Shown here: piece by piece, positions 11,841 to 25,843 of the stretch
Position numbering within the stretch: the first letter of the stretch is position 1
Layout: every line of letters starts with the position of its first letter
DNA from: Phytoseiulus persimilis
Lineage: Eukaryota > Arthropoda > Arachnida > Mesostigmata > Phytoseiidae
DNA: 64,000 nt
Assembly: GCA_037576195.1 (NCBI GenBank)
Contig: CM075101.1
Location: 20,398,001-20,462,000, forward strand
Direction: 5' to 3'
The notes under the pieces: generated by a model
Database searches by the model: none
What the model was told of the DNA's origin: nothing
The model's input: the letters and a program-made list of their open reading frames with translations, nothing else
Made by a program: the position numbers and the translations under genes

Positions 11841-11880
11841 AAGCAAGCAAGCAAGCGAGCGAAGAAGCGAACAAGTGAGC
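11841..11880. repeat. Degenerate (AAGC)n tract
   Basis: The tract runs as AAGCAAGCAAGCAAGCGAGC and then decays into GAAG/GAAC variants. It is one of several diverged tetranucleotide tracts in the gene-poor block. Confidence 0.7.
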
Positions 11881-13125
11881 CAGACGAACAGGCAAATTAA
11901 TTCTGCTGTATTTGCTACTGGAAGCGGTAAGGTGATCGAGTCTTTTGAAATACTGCCCTTGTCTCTCGTTTCCTTCGTTTGCCTCATGTATCCCTGAGGG
12001 ATATTTACCGACTTGCCAGAGCGACCAGCGATAATCCAATCTACCTATCCATCTGCCTACTTTGCCCTCTGCAAGCCGCCAGTCAAAGCGGGGCTCAGAT
12101 CGCTGCTTCGGGGGTTGGATACATACAGCATTCCAACGGCGCGCACACATGACCCACATAGCCACAGAAACCATTATCAGGCCAGTCTGTGAGCGCTCCC
12201 GACTGAGTTCATCCAAATCTGTCACAGCGAACGTTTGATTCAGTCTCGATCGACGGTCGGATTGGGAACCAAGGTCCCTTGTGGCTCGCAATCACTCGCG
12301 CTTCACGCTGCCGATTTTTCTGGGAATCAGCTAATCCTCTCTCGCCGCGAATCCTTCGCAATTGCTGAACCTGGAATTCCGATCGGTGAGCAACCTTGTC
12401 AGATCGGAGGGATCAAAGAGTTGGGAAAAGGAATCAGCGTCGGATCTGGCAGCGCTGGACCGTGGCGGAGCCTGTTTCCTCAATTTCAACTCTCCCGCAT
12501 CGATCTGCTTGTGGCCGAGATCCGATTCTCGGCCGTCCGATCGCTCTTTACAGCGCTGCGCCGGGAGAGAGAAAGAGAGTCCGATCGATCGTCGCAAATC
12601 CGGAAAGGTCCGGCGATATCAGCGAGGATCCGGAGCTGTTTGAAGACATCAGGAAAAACAGGGTATATCGACAAAGTTCCGAGAGGATCTAGAGGAAGAT
12701 ATCAGGGAAGATCCCCGAGCAGAGTCTGAGTGTAGCCGACGGACGCGCGAACCGACAGACGGGCACCCGGCCACGAACAACTTCGACGGAAGTTGAAAAT
12801 GTTCAAGCAACGAGAATCGGAAGGAAGCGGACGAGAGCAGAAGTCTATCTGTCGGTTGCTTCATCGCTTTTTTTGTATTTCTCTCACGTCACTCACGGAG
12901 TCTTTGATTAGCGCTAAGTCCTGAAAGGAAGAGATTCTTCCTCCGTTGCCGCTTGCCCTCTCAGCGGCTGCCGCCGTAGTCTCTATGTTTCCCTTCGCTG
13001 GTCTTCCCTACTACTCGCAGGCTCGACGCAGCTTTCCGGTAGCCTCCAGTTTAAAAAAGGGAACACGTTCGCTCAAATTGAATTTCGTCAGAACTAGCCC
13101 TCCACCCTCCCCGTCCCGCTTGATT

Positions 13126-13160
13126 CGTCCGCCCGTCCGTCCGCCCGCTCGCCCGTCCCC
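13126..13160. repeat. Degenerate (CCGY/CCGT)n tract
   Basis: A pyrimidine-rich run of CGTCCGCC, CGTCCGTC and CGCCCGCT words on the + strand, low complexity and non-coding. Confidence 0.6.
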
Positions 13161-16100
13161 TCGATCTGCTAGTCCACCAGCCCGCTCGCTTGTCGAGCGC
13201 CCCAACTGGAGAACATACGCGGCGGAGCCGACCGACCGACTGGCAGCGAGTGGATTACTGTTGGCTCGAAGAGAATGAGATTGGAAGTGGAAAAGTTGAG
13301 TAGATTTGGGCTAGGTAACATTATCGACTGCGACACTGATCCCGAATACAAATGTGATGAAGTTAACGACAAAGATCAATCAAGTGCCAACTTCAAAGCG
13401 GAGCCAGCAGCGACGAGGACAGCCTCAAAGCCACAAGTAGGAGAAAAATCATTCTGTGGCGCCTCACCGTCGTTCTCGCTGAAAGACGTCTGTTGTGACG
13501 GAGATTCCCGTAGCTCCCAATCAAGCTTCCGGTGAGGTCGTCGAGCGTGTTTTACGCGCCACTTTCAGAGCCGCTCCTGCCGAGTTCCAGCTCAAGGTCA
13601 GCTGCCGGCGCAAGACTGTCACGAACCGAAGTCGAGGCGAATCCTGTGGATTTTCCTGATGAACCCTCACAGCGCCCGGCCCCTGTAAGGAGGCTCTCCG
13701 TTCCGGGACTAATGACGCATCCCCAGCTTCGGTTCCTCCTCCGCTGTTCGGCGGGATAGCTTTTAGCAAATTCCAGATTTCGGTTTGTCTGGAAATAGCT
13801 ACAGACAGCGAGCGATTTGGGCCTCCCGGCGTTTCCCGCAGCTTGCCCGTTCAAATTTGTCGGTGAGTGTTTTTCGAGATGGTCTCGCCAGCATTTCATT
13901 CTTCAGCTATTTCGGAAGCTCAGGCGGAAACAACTCTCGCCGCATTCTCGCAGCGGACAGAATTCAGCCGCCTACGTGAAAAAACGCATGGAAGTCGAGC
14001 GGAACATATTGAGACAGACCCTCCCAGCAGACGGTCATTCATTTCTCGTACCTAGAGGATGGCGAAATATAAATAAATCTGGCGTCCCCGCATCTGCAAT
14101 TTGCCGGTCTCGAGCGTTTCGCAACGGAGCGGTTGCCACCATGTTCGTCCAGTCGCGTCTTATCTATTGGAAGGTGCCTGTCGGCCGTAGGTTTGATGGA
14201 ACGCAACAGCCCTCAACCTTTCCCTGTGCCGAATAGATTTGCATTCAAGATTCCGAAAGCCCACAATCAGTGCTGTTGAGTCTCCCGATTTAGAGCTTTC
14301 GGGTTGGAAAAACCCAACATCATTTGGTTCGGAATTCCGCTCGGAGCAAATCTGAGAAATCGGCAAGAGGGATCCAGCCAACCTCTGCATGCTTCAAATT
14401 CAACCCTCAACGTCGCGCCGAGTCAAGCTCTTCCAGGGCCCGTCATCTTCGGTGAGCCATCCGGCTTGCCACATTCCGCCTGGGAATGCGATGCCATTGG
14501 CTCACATTCAATACCTTCTTCGATGCCTTGTTGTTGTTTCTGAAGTAGATCGTAGCACCCCCGGGTTCATATCCGAGCCAATGACCGCCCCAGACACAGA
14601 ACCATAACACATTGATTATACTGTAATGGCCGGTAATCTGTTCGGCTCCCATTCGCGTTTTCCAAGATCCGTGTCGAGTTTGAAGCGCTACCCAGCTTAG
14701 AACGATAGAATCCGGAAAGGAGAGGATTTTAGAGAGTCCCGGAAGAATCCTGAAATATTCGGAGAAATACGAAGATCAGGACGACTCATTCCAATAGTAT
14801 CGCTCCCCGAGCACATGAAAAGCTTCTCTTTCTCGTTCATATATACAGATCATGTTCAAGGGAATCCTCGAATGATGAACGGGCGAGGATGGAGAGGAAA
14901 AAAGCAGGAAACACGGAAAACAATGTCCCCATGGGGCGCCGGAGGTCGGGTGCGTGAATCTGAAGCGTCGCATCACATCGACAGAATATGTCGTCGGCCA
15001 CATCGTGCATTCCAGGCTCTTCCGGAGTCTCGGGGTCCGATTTCTTCAGGAAATGAAGCTCGCAAGATCACAGCCCACCATGTGGGAGCGAAGCAATTGG
15101 ACTTGAACAACGGGACGCGCAATCGCGCCTTGACGACCGTAGGCCTGCGTGAATACATTCCGCGTCAACAACGGGTGAAACGATATCCACGAGAGGAACT
15201 CGACGAGATGCCCACATTTGGTGAGGAAGGGAACAACATTCTGGAAACGTTCGAGTACAGGTGTCTGGTTTGCTTAGAATATGATGGTAACTGATCCTAG
15301 AGCCGACTGGTCGGGTTTGCTGCTGACGGAAATTCCTCGATTCCCAGTGAACTGCGTCATGCGAGATTTACAGCACGGCTGCCGCTCCGAGGTTGTGTCA
15401 GAAATTGAGGCTGATCCCGACCACGCGATTTCTTTCGCTGAGACCGGTCCGTTATTTTTCGCATCATCCCTTTACCTAAGGGCCTTCCTGGGCTGGAGAA
15501 GCATCTCGCCATTCGTGTTTTTCTTTCGTGTTGAGAGCGACGATCCCCCTGAAGATGGACGCGATCTTCGTCCTTTTATCCCGGTTCTAGCGGAGCCTAG
15601 TATCGAGTTTCCAGGTGCCCCCTGCACGGAGTAGCGGACCTAATCAACGGCCAATGACCATGCGCAAAAACAGAATGAAAGTACAAACGTGCCGACGGGA
15701 GTTGAAAGCGATTCTGAGCGGGTCGGCTGCCGGTGATTTCTTGCTTCGAACCACTTGCGCTTGCAGCTGATGCTCAGTGTGTTTACCTTCGTTCCTCCTC
15801 TCCTCGAAGTCGTTCTGTACACACACATCGCACGCTCTCATCCCAGCACACGCACTTTGTTCGCCAGCCCGATTCTCGCCAAACCATTCGTGCTTCTTAA
15901 TCAGTTCGTTAGGCAGCACATTCTCGGTGCAGCACATTTCCCTTACTGACTCCGCTCGTCGTTCTTGGCTGGCACCTCCCCGCTGCTCGTTCCCTATCTC
16001 GGTCGTTGCTGCTCTGGGGTGACTGTTGCTTCCTCCTTCGAACCCCTGGTCAGGGCTGGATCAGCTTTCGGACCGGGATTGAAGATATTGGTCACCCACC

Positions 16101-19100
16101 GAATTCACTCCTCAATCCAGAGCAACGGATGTCGTCCTGATGCCTGGAGATTCGAGGGCTGTCTCCAAGTAGAGGACCGGATGATTTGATTCTCGAGGTG
16201 AACATTGAAAAATCGAAAGTTATCCATCCCGTGACGAAAGGGGAGGGGGATGTACTGCTCGCTCCGGATCGGTCATGAGGAAAGTTTTTTTCCGCCGGAT
16301 GCGCACCCGATCGGAGAAGTTCCACTCGATGTCCCTTCTCACCCAGATCGCAAATCTTAAGCCTTCCTCTCAGCCCGTTTGCTGGAGGGAGGTACATGGG
16401 CATACACTGGACGGAAGTCAGAGGTCACAAAACTCGGCGAGAGGGAAAGAAAACCAGGCACGCTGGGGCAGAGCCTGTGCGTCTGTGCTCTCGCGATAAG
16501 CTCGTAATCCGTAGAGCTGAGATGAATCCTGACTAATGGATGATAAGGATACGACGGCTCGGTCACCGAATGGAAGACATTGACCGCACCGAGCCTGGTC
16601 TCTGCTTCCCTGGAGCGCATGCGCTTCCGTCATGAAATTCGGAAGTTTCACTCCGTAGGCCGAGTAACGGTGGCGCACCAGAGCTTGGAGTTCGGTTCCC
16701 TCGTCGATTCGTCGTTTCATTCACAGATGGAGTTTCTTTCCTATTCAGAACAGTCGATGAAATCCATCTAGCGGTCGCATATTGTGAGTTTCCTGCGATT
16801 CATCAGGATAATTCATCCTAGGCAGCATTGGAAACGTTAGCGAAGTCTAGGAACTTGACGACGCTGTCATCGCAAGCGGTAGCCCCTTGTCCTTTCCAGG
16901 TGACAGCTTCGATCTGCGTCTGGATAAGATCTAGCTGGTACGCCGTTCCAGGATTGGGAAGCCGTTTCCGCAAGACTTTGGAGGGAACTAACCACCGATG
17001 ATGATGATCATTAGCATGGAGGCATCAAGAGGGGAAGTGCCCCTTGCCGCTCCCCTTCCTCCTGGGAACGCCCTTGCACCGGGGCGGCACGCGTCGAGTA
17101 GCGTTCACTGAAAAAATTATCGATGCTGATCTGCTTCACCTCGAACGCTGGACCCGAAACACCCACCCAGCATCCCCAGCCCTTGATCAAAAGCTCGTTT
17201 CACGAACGACCTTCGCTGTCGGTTCGCTTGTGGATCGATTCAGTTTCAGCTAAGGTTCGCGCTATTTACGCTTCTGTGTGTTCTACTCGCGGGTCAAAGT
17301 TGTTCTGATGCTTCGTGCTTCAGTCAGCAGAAGTTTCGAGGTGCTCGCCAGTTGTTGTTCTGTCGGGGGGAATCGTTGCGACAACACATGCTGAAGCTCT
17401 CAACAACTTTCTACCAAGTTTTTTGCCTCTCACTGATTGCGACAGCCATCCGAGCTCTCTGAGCACCTGTCCTCACCTCGGATGATTTGGACACCCACTT
17501 TTCGAGTTCGCGGGAATCCCCTGACTACTCTCAGCCAGTCCGTGCGATGTTTCACGCTGGGTATGAGATTCCTCGAAAGCGTGAAGGAGGTGAAAGAAAA
17601 CGTCAAAGGTAGGCAGAGAGGCCAAAAAGGCGGCGTGATTAGTTGTTGGCAGTGGGAGAAGTAGTAGTCTTAATAAAGATAATTAATGAGTGAAGTGCCG
17701 GGGCCGGCTGCCACTAACGCAAGGGACCGAGTGCCGGTCGGCCGGTCGTGAAGAGGGCCAGGAGTAAAGTGTACGAAGAGAGGACGCGAGTCGACGAAGA
17801 ATCACCTGCCTCACTCATTACCCAGCTAGCGTCCATAAGCTGCACCGCCCTGCGTGGTGCCGCGCTCAAATTGGCGCCACTTCTGAGAGGCTGAACAAAG
17901 TCGACACACACGTACACGAGAGCGCATTGACAAAACCCAGCCGACTAGTCAGCGCGGCCCAACCGACCGTCCGCTGGATGCACAAACAACCCGCACGCTC
18001 TGTCGCAAAAACTCCCGGCGCTCGGAACCAAAAGCGCATCATAGAGCTCCGGATCTGAAATACTTTCGAGCGATCCTAGAAGCTCTGACTTTTCGATGAT
18101 TTATCCATTGGATCTCTGGTCCGGAATCCCCTTTTGGATGGATTTCCTGTTCGTCTATCAATCAGTTTGATGGATCGGGTCCATTCGTCCTTGAGACTCC
18201 ATGAGTGACTCATTCCACCCTAGTTTTGCCGAGCGGAAACGAATGAGGTGCTCGACAGGAATCGTTTTGAAGTGGCATTCTGAAGGAGGCATCGAGGATT
18301 AATGATGAAAGGCTCAATCTAACACTTCCGAGCGATGGCTTCACCGATATCCGGTTCGTAATCTATGTTGACCACGTCGAGGCGGCGCGAGGGAGTCCGC
18401 TTCATGATTTGCTCCTGGAAACATCCGGATCAGATCTGACCTCTTTCGGTTCGCAAACCTCCTCGCACAGCCTTGTTGATGCAGTCTTCGAGGTTTGGAT
18501 TCTTTGCCGTGCTTTCCAAGGCCTCAAAGGTCACAGCCCAGCTCTTTTCCCCTTCTCAGTGCGTGCCTGAATTTAAGCAACCCCATTGCGACAGCATGGA
18601 GCATCTGTAGGAGCCGCGAATAATTTCGTTCCGAGAAATCATTGATTGGAATCGACCGAGGTTTTCCAGCAGAGCTATATCATTGTTCCCCTGTGAGGTC
18701 TGGGACCTCCGCTTGAACACATTGTTGTCCCTCGAATGTCCCTCGACTCCCGGGGGGTTTTCGGCGGGTCAGCTGGAGGTTGGTGAGGAACACCGTTCCA
18801 GAGACTCGGAGCACAGCCGTAGTTAGCTGCCTCTGGATGCTAAAATTGTAGCGATGCTCAACGAGCGCAGAGTACGACCAGCTGCGCGGCATCCTCGATC
18901 GCCCGAATGTCTGGACGGTACCAACGACCTCTGCAGTGCAACATCGATTCTTCTGAAACGAGTCGAGGAAAGAGTAATTGCTGTGTCGCGGAGCTTTTAG
19001 AAGGAAGTGTGCACCACAACCGTATAAAACAGATCTGCTTCCAGGCCATGAAACAGAGCAGGTAGCCGGGGTCGGGGCATGCCCTGTGAACGGAGAGCTT

Positions 19101-22100
19101 GATTGATTTCGTAGAAATGCTCCTTCCGAGAAGAACAGCCTGCCTCACGGTCTCTTCGGTTAGTTGCTCGACTGACTGGTTCCGTGCACTTTCAAAATAT
19201 AGGGTGCTCTCACGCACATGGAGGGCGATTGAAGGTGAGGGTGTCGGAGGAGGTGAAGAACGAGAGGGAGATGAAGAACTTAATTAGAAAGTGAATAACG
19301 TGCTCAAGCGAAAGACTTCCTGTCTTCTCGTCAGTTTCTTTCTTCTGGAGTTTTTCTCTTCTCCCCCCTTACTTTCTTCTCCCCCGAGAAAAGAGGCACG
19401 GAAAGAGGTGGGGGAGGAGAATATTCATTGGCAGCGACACAATTTGCCTGATTGGAAAAAAGGTTAGGAAAGGAGTTTCATTGTCGCTGTTTCCGCCTCC
19501 TCCCTTCCCTGCCGTCTTCTTTCTCAAAACTTTTCCTCTATTCCCGTCTCCTCTGCTCAGCCCCTCCTTCGAGCCCCGTTCGTTTCGTTTTCCCTCTCCT
19601 GGCCGCCGCCGCCGCCGTCGTCCGCAGTTCTCCTCGACGCCCTCGCTTTTCGGCACTTCTTCTACTTTCGTCTGGGGAGGGAAAGGGGGGAAACGCCATC
19701 GGGTTCTTCCACGCTCTCGTCTTGCGTTCGCCGTCGCTCAGTCTTTCCTGACTCGGTTTCCTTCACAGTGCTAGATTGATTGCTCAGGAGAAGAATCGAA
19801 GACCTGCTGGAATTCAGGATCTTTTCCTCAGCTGGCTGGCCCTGAAGAAACCGATGCCGCGGCTTCTCGAAGTAACGGGAAGAGGCGAAATTTTCGCACA
19901 GGAATTCGCCACTGGGTCGTACTCTAATTCTCCTCTTATTCTCCTTCCGAATTCTCTCTGTTCGATTCTCCGGTTGACCGCGTTTCTCCCCGCCTTCCCA
20001 GCTCCCTAGATTGCAAGCGGGCAGGCGTGCTCCTCCACCCGACTCACCCGTCGTCCTCTCCTTGATCTTTTTACTCCATGTGGCTGCTTCTTCGCTCCCT
20101 CGTCCTTCGTGTTTGCTGCCGCTCGGGTCTGCCACCGAAGGGGAGAAGAACGGCCCCATCCTAGACCCACAGCTCCGGCGTGGAGTCTGCCCAGCAAGCC
20201 TTCAGGTAGACTGCGAGCGAGCGCCGCCTTGGCTGGGATGGAGTGTTGTAAATGCAATCATCTGGAAAGTTTTCAGGTGGGGAACAGAAAGGTGGACAGC
20301 CGGGCCAGCTCTTTCATTCCGTTCTAGATTCACTTCAAGTGGAGCTACTCGCAGGGTTCGTGTGTACTTCGTACTCGGAGGATTTTCGTCGTCCGAGAGA
20401 GGGAGACCAACCAACTGTGCCCTACGGAACCGATTCCATCAATGACTCCGGAATTCTAGGGGAGAGGACCACGTTCGCGGAGGGAGCACGTATGGTCATT
20501 AACGCATGGACGGATCAATCAAAAACGCGGGGATGCGGCGCCGCCGAACTGCGCTCTCCGGATCTAGGAGCAACGCGAGAAAACGGAAGTCTTGCGAGTG
20601 TGCTCTGACACGAGCAGCGCCGACGAAGAGTTGGTGAAGGGCTTTCGTTCTTGCGAGATTCTGAGTGGTCGTCTACGCGGAAAGCAAAGTTAGGCTCACG
20701 TACCCCGGAGCAAGTACAATTGAACGTAGAGATGTTGCGCCGAGTACACATTCGGTGTAGGCTTCGCGAGTCCGCCGTTCTGACTTTCATTCATGGTTCT
20801 CGATATCGTGATGCCTGTCAGGCCTGTCGCGCGGTAGCATGGAGGCTTGCCCTTCTCGAAACGCTAAGAAATATATTAAAGCTTATTCACACGAATCATA
20901 CTTAACAGCTTGCACAGCCTTTTCATATCAAGGCTGTTACAGACCAACCAGCTGTGACATGGGAGGATCGCGCAGCAGCTGCGCGTTCTGTAGCTACGCT
21001 GTGGCTCCAAACTGAGCATGAATGAATAAAATGGGTGCGCGATGAGGGAAGGGGAGCGGCGGGGGCGTCCCCAAGGAGAACTTCAAGCCGAACGTGGGGA
21101 GGGTGATCGCAGATAGACGATGAGCGGTCGAGAATGGAAATCACCGAAAATATGCGCCAAGGAGAGCGCGACACGCGAGCCTTGAGGGGACACCTGCTGC
21201 TGGTTACACTCACATTTTCCGGTATCCGAACTGCATGTGCGGCTTCTGGGCTGATAAGTGGAACGGATGATGCGTCCCGCTCAACTCATCGGGAAGAGAT
21301 TCTCCGCCGAAACTCTCGGGGAGAATATCAGAGAGTGCATGAGGCATGCATACAAGTTACGACTCAGGATATCTCAACTCGGAACTTTCAAATGAAACCC
21401 TGACGACGATGGGAAACATTTGAGAGCACGACTTCATCTGGAAACGAAGTAGTACGGCTAGTTTTTTTCGCGGTAGACGCCTGTTCCTTATTGACCCGGA
21501 ACAAACAAATGGGTCTCGCGACCTGAAGTCGATCCCAGATGCTGTGTGGCGGTCGGTTGCGGATCCCTGCTGAAAAGCGCGAGGGATTCCCGCACAAAAA
21601 GGGGTCTCCTTTCTGCCTGGAGGGCCCTCTAAATCGGTTTCCTAAGGGAGGTCGAGCAAGTCGGAGGAGGAGTCTCAGCCGATTCGTCATTCACTCGAGC
21701 ACAATCGCCTTTCAATTCGTCTTTTCATTCATCTCCATACATCTATACAAAAGCGGGGATCGCGTGGGTAGAGCGTTACTCCGATAACTAGGAGACATGA
21801 AGGGGAAACGGTTTCGTCATCAAGCATGAGGAACTCATGGATGAGCGTCGCCCGTTGAAAACTTCTGACCATCACCACCAAAACTGTGCAACCCTTTGGA
21901 CCCGTTGGCATCTACATGCAATGCGAGCTCCTCCCCGGGGAGACAGCGTGCTTCATCAATCTAAAGTCGTGATGATCCCTGAACGCGTGATGATGATAAT
22001 GATCGGAACGAGCTTGTCGAATGAGCTACTTTGCCTGCATGATCGCCACGAGCGACAATTCCCGAGTGGAACTGGAGGAGTTACGCCATTGCCATCGTGT

Positions 22101-22566
22101 GAAACGGGAATTCTCTTATACAGGAACGGTGCAGGGAATCGGCCCCCAATGGGCTGACAATTCTGAGGTCTCAGAACCTAACCGCGTCTGTCGGATGAGC
22201 GTTGTCGTGAAATTATAGACTCCATGGGGAGGGATGGAGCGAAGAGGTTTCGCCCGAGTTTCGGACAACGCTACTGTGCGCGAAACAATATGTGAATGTG
22301 GGTAGGACTTCGAGGTCTGCAGAACATTGCGAATCGGTGACGCCATGACATGGTCGTTCGTGGTACTCCCGGTACGTTCGAATCAAGGAGTATGATCGAG
22401 TGCTGTTCCCGATAGCATCCGAAGGACGGCTCCCTGCCCCAGTCTTACTGCAATGACTAACCAACAACGTCAGCTATTAAACATGTGCAGGATGAAATAT
22501 GCATGACATTCTTCAGCACTGCAGCAGGAAAACCCAGGACTCATTTAGTGAATAATTAGCACTGGC

Positions 22567-22653
22567 ACGACCGAACGGACGAACGACGAATGAGTGAGCG
22601 TGTGAGCGAGCGAGCGAACGAACGAACGACGGTGATCGCCCAACCGACCGACC
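22567..22653. repeat. Degenerate (GAAC/GAGC/GACC)n tract
   Basis: About 87 bases of four-base words (GAACGGACGAACGACGAATG, then GAGCGAGCGAGC, GAACGAACGAAC, ACCGACCGACC). The period is kept while the bases drift, as in old slippage-derived sequence. Confidence 0.7.
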
Positions 22654-25323
22654 CTCCAGCCGTCCTGACTTCCCGACTGAATGAGCGGGTGGCCACGGAA
22701 GCTCGCAATGCTAGCCGGTGAGGTCCTTCGGTTCGCCTTTGCGTTCGACTTGCATGTTCGCCCCAATCAGACCCGGTCTCGCTCCTGTTGCCATACAAAT
22801 AAGGTCAGTTCGCCCAACCGAACGAGCTATCGGGAACGAAACCGGATTTATTTTCGAATGTGGCCAAAACAACGACTGGCGGAAGTTTTCTGGTCCATCA
22901 TCGGCAGGGCCGGCACCCTGGCCCAGAGGCCCGTGAATCTCCGAGAGCCGTGAGCCGATTCAGTCAGTTCAATTTCATTCCGTCTGCGACGGCAAGCGTC
23001 TCTCACTAGGGGCCCAAGGAATGAAAACCGGAATAGGCTCGGAGTGAACGAGGACCACGGAGAGTTGTCTTGTGATAAAGGCCTTGGCGGTCGAAATCGG
23101 TTGTTTTCTCACCCGCCCAAGAAGACGTTGACGCAGATCCGCTCGTGTGGTACAGATGGAGCAGACGGCTGTATTACGACTGCATCTTTCCAGTTCTTCC
23201 CTCTCCACTACGAGAATTAGCAGAGGAAAATCCTCTTATATGGAGGCGACTTCCGTCCCAGCTCAGTAAATGTATGTTCATCACGGCTGCAGTATCTGGT
23301 TACGTTTAACTCGAGCGATCCATTGCAGTCAGAGACCTTAAGGATTCTCCGTCATTCAACGCTCGAAGTTGCTGGTGGAAGGTCGAGGCGTTCTCGTGAA
23401 TCAGAGCCCCTCCTGTTTTAGCCTCTCCTCCGGAAATACGGCACTCCGGAGGCATCGGAGTTTCGCATCTACCCGATTCTTTCGCACTCCACGCGAGGAA
23501 TGTGACGGCCGTTCGAATTGAAGCATACCCGTACGTCGACAGGCTTGATTTTTCCGAATCATTTTCGAAATTGAGTTGATATAGCCATCGAGACCCTCCT
23601 AACTCTGAACAACTGGGAAAATTCCGACAGGGATATTCTCGAAATGAGGCGAAATGTGTAGTGAGATGGATGTCGTGAGCTCGAACGTGTCAACGCCGTC
23701 AGCAAGAAATTGTCGAAGAAAAACGTGGTTTATGCGGTCGAGCGCTTCCGTTTGCGTGGGGCGCAAATTGAGCTGAAAACAAAGGAGGATCGACAAATCG
23801 ATGTTTTGGTTCGAGGGCGCGTTTTGAATACCAAGTGCTGGGATTACCTTCTCAGGCCCAGGAACGGCAGTGGTCGTTACTGCTCTAAGTCCACAAAGCC
23901 TAACGCAAAGCTGTGATTTATGTCATTCGTTCCTCTCCTCTCTCCGTCGTGCGCAGAAAGAACGGATGAACGCTCCTCAGGCGGCAAAAACCTGTCGGGA
24001 ACAAATATCGGAACCATTGACCGTGCGTTTGAGCTTACCTCTTCAGTAACGCCAGCCTAAGAGGAGAAAAGGAGCAGATGGGAACCTCGATTAAACAATG
24101 AGAATAGAAAGAATGAGCCCAACTCTTGGGCCAGATCCCCAATCTACGTTTCTGTTGACTGATCTTCGTCCAACCTTTGGTATCAAATGACTCCTCCGAG
24201 GAAGGACCGGATGATTCCGCGGCGATTCCGGGGAATTCGCGTGGGAATCAACTTTGAAACATTCCTCATCTTCCATTTCACTAGATAAGCTGAACCCACT
24301 GCAACCGGTGTCCGCTCCAATCAATCGTCATTCAGGATTATTCTTGCGAAGCCTGGTGGCTGTCGGATCAGGTAGGGTGTTTCTCAGTCATTTCGGAGTC
24401 AATACAGAGTTGGAATGGAGTGGAATCCCGAGGAAACCCCTTCACCCTACACTAGACGTAGAGAGCAACGTGAGGGACACCTGCTTCGTTTTCCGGGAGT
24501 TCATAGAGTGTCTTGTGTCGCTTCCGAGCGGGTTGTGCTTCTCTCAAGATGCTGGTATCCAAGAATCCCGAGCGAGAGTTCTGGGAGAGCCGGTTGGGAG
24601 AGTTCTGCCAGATCCAGGTCTGCGGAACGTCGACGTCTTCGCACTTAAACGGAACATTTTCGACCGCAGAAAACAAGGCGACGACGAAAGTCCTGAGAAC
24701 ATTTGTGTCACAAGAGATCTGCTCCGCTAGGGAGCAAGAAGCTAGCTAGCTGTCTGTCTTGTCCATCACAATCAGGAGTCGAACGGCTCGACTCCTCTAA
24801 AACTGTGTGCGATGGGATACACGAAAGCGACATTGTTGTTCCAGCAATCCAGTCACACGAAGAGGAACATTTTTACGACACCAACTCGGAGCGCTGTCGC
24901 ACCGCCCTCGCCAGCACAATGTGTTCCTCGCCGAACTGCTTGCTCGGCTGACTCCTGCGCTCGTGTACTCTACTTTTCCAACGAAGCAACCTGTCCGAAG
25001 GAGATGGGCTTTAAAGTGAGATGGCGCAGAAGGTGGCTTACCGAAACCTCTACAAAAGTCGTAGTTCCAAAATGAAAAGCAATGAGCGATTGATGCCGCG
25101 TTGCGGGATGTGGCGCAGTTCGGGATTCCTCGGCGTGCGACCGCGCTGTCGCGGACCACCATTTGTGTCGTAAAACATAGGAAGCCTCAATCTCGGGAAA
25201 CCTTCTCGGCTTGAGAGGAGCTCGAAGTCGAATATCAGCAACGAGTCAGCGATCCCGCGAGTCTACGATCCAGGGCTCGTTCAGAAGCCCGCGGGGCGGA
25301 GCAATTCAGTTACCTCGACGAAC

Positions 25324-25369
25324 ATGAGTGAAGAACGTTCCGTTCAAAACGTTCTTCCTTCATGCTCAT
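25324..25369. repeat. Imperfect inverted repeat / hairpin
   Basis: Arms GAAGAACGTT and AACGTTCTTC face each other across an 8-base spacer. The pairing resumes outward (ATGAG against CTCAT) after a bulge. It is short for a microRNA precursor and matches no conserved arthropod miRNA seed that I recognise. Confidence 0.45.
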
Positions 25370-25520
25370 TTTGTTTCGCCCGACTTGACATTTAAGTGCT
25401 GGAGTTTCGGTCGTTGATCTTTCCTAATCGATGGTTCGCACTCGTACGCCCATCGGAACCGGTTGTAATAGTTGTGAAACTTTCAAGAAACGCTCAAGGT
25501 AACAAAGATTCGCTGCCAGC

Positions 25521-25538
25521 GGGGGGGGGGGGGGGGGG
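25521..25538 (+). repeat. G homopolymer, 18 nt
   Basis: An uninterrupted run of G on the + strand, possibly quadruplex-forming. The length may be unreliable because homopolymers are error-prone in assemblies. Confidence 0.9.
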
Positions 25539-25816
25539 CTTCCCGTGCCCACCGTTAGCCCCTCCCTAGCCTCCGAGCTCCTTCGTTTCGTTTGCCAGCC
25601 CGCGCACCCTCCGGTGAGCTCGCGGGTAATTTGTTTCCATTTGTAGCTCGTTTGCCCCTGGGTGTCTTCGGCTTTCCCTCTAAGTAGCCATCGTTCATCG
25701 GCCCGCCGCAGTCGAGGGCGGGTAGGGCGGCCGACCCGCTGACTGGCGAGACGGCTTCAAGAATTTCGTCTAGACGATTGACCTGGCATCGAGTTTACTC
25801 TCATGCGGTTGTTGAG

Positions 25817-25843
25817 CGGACGGACGGACGGCCGGGCGGCCGG
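25817..25843. repeat. (CGGA)n / GGCCGG tract
   Basis: CGGACGGACGGACGG followed by CCGGGCGGCCGG. Low complexity, non-coding. Confidence 0.6.

Larger units (their letters stand above)
10590..22566. other. Gene-poor region, no gene recognised
   Basis: About 12 kb in which no open frame shows a family I know. Frames of 140 to 225 codons exist on both strands (for example 10300-10974 +, 12235-12729 +, 11779-12291 -), but they overlap one another and are rich in Arg and Ser, as expected from chance reading of GC-rich DNA. Contents I can name are low-complexity tetranucleotide tracts (11841-11880, 13126-13160) and an isolated AATAAA at 17672-17677 with no gene before it. Small exons of a gene with long introns, or non-coding RNAs, could be hidden here. 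Confidence 0.45.

Noticed and set aside
17672..17677. AATAAA in the gene-poor block
   Set aside because: No upstream coding region for it to serve; kept only as a remark.
21760..21830. tRNA-like A box (GTGGGTAGAGCG)
   Set aside because: No matching B box and no cloverleaf could be folded from the flanks.
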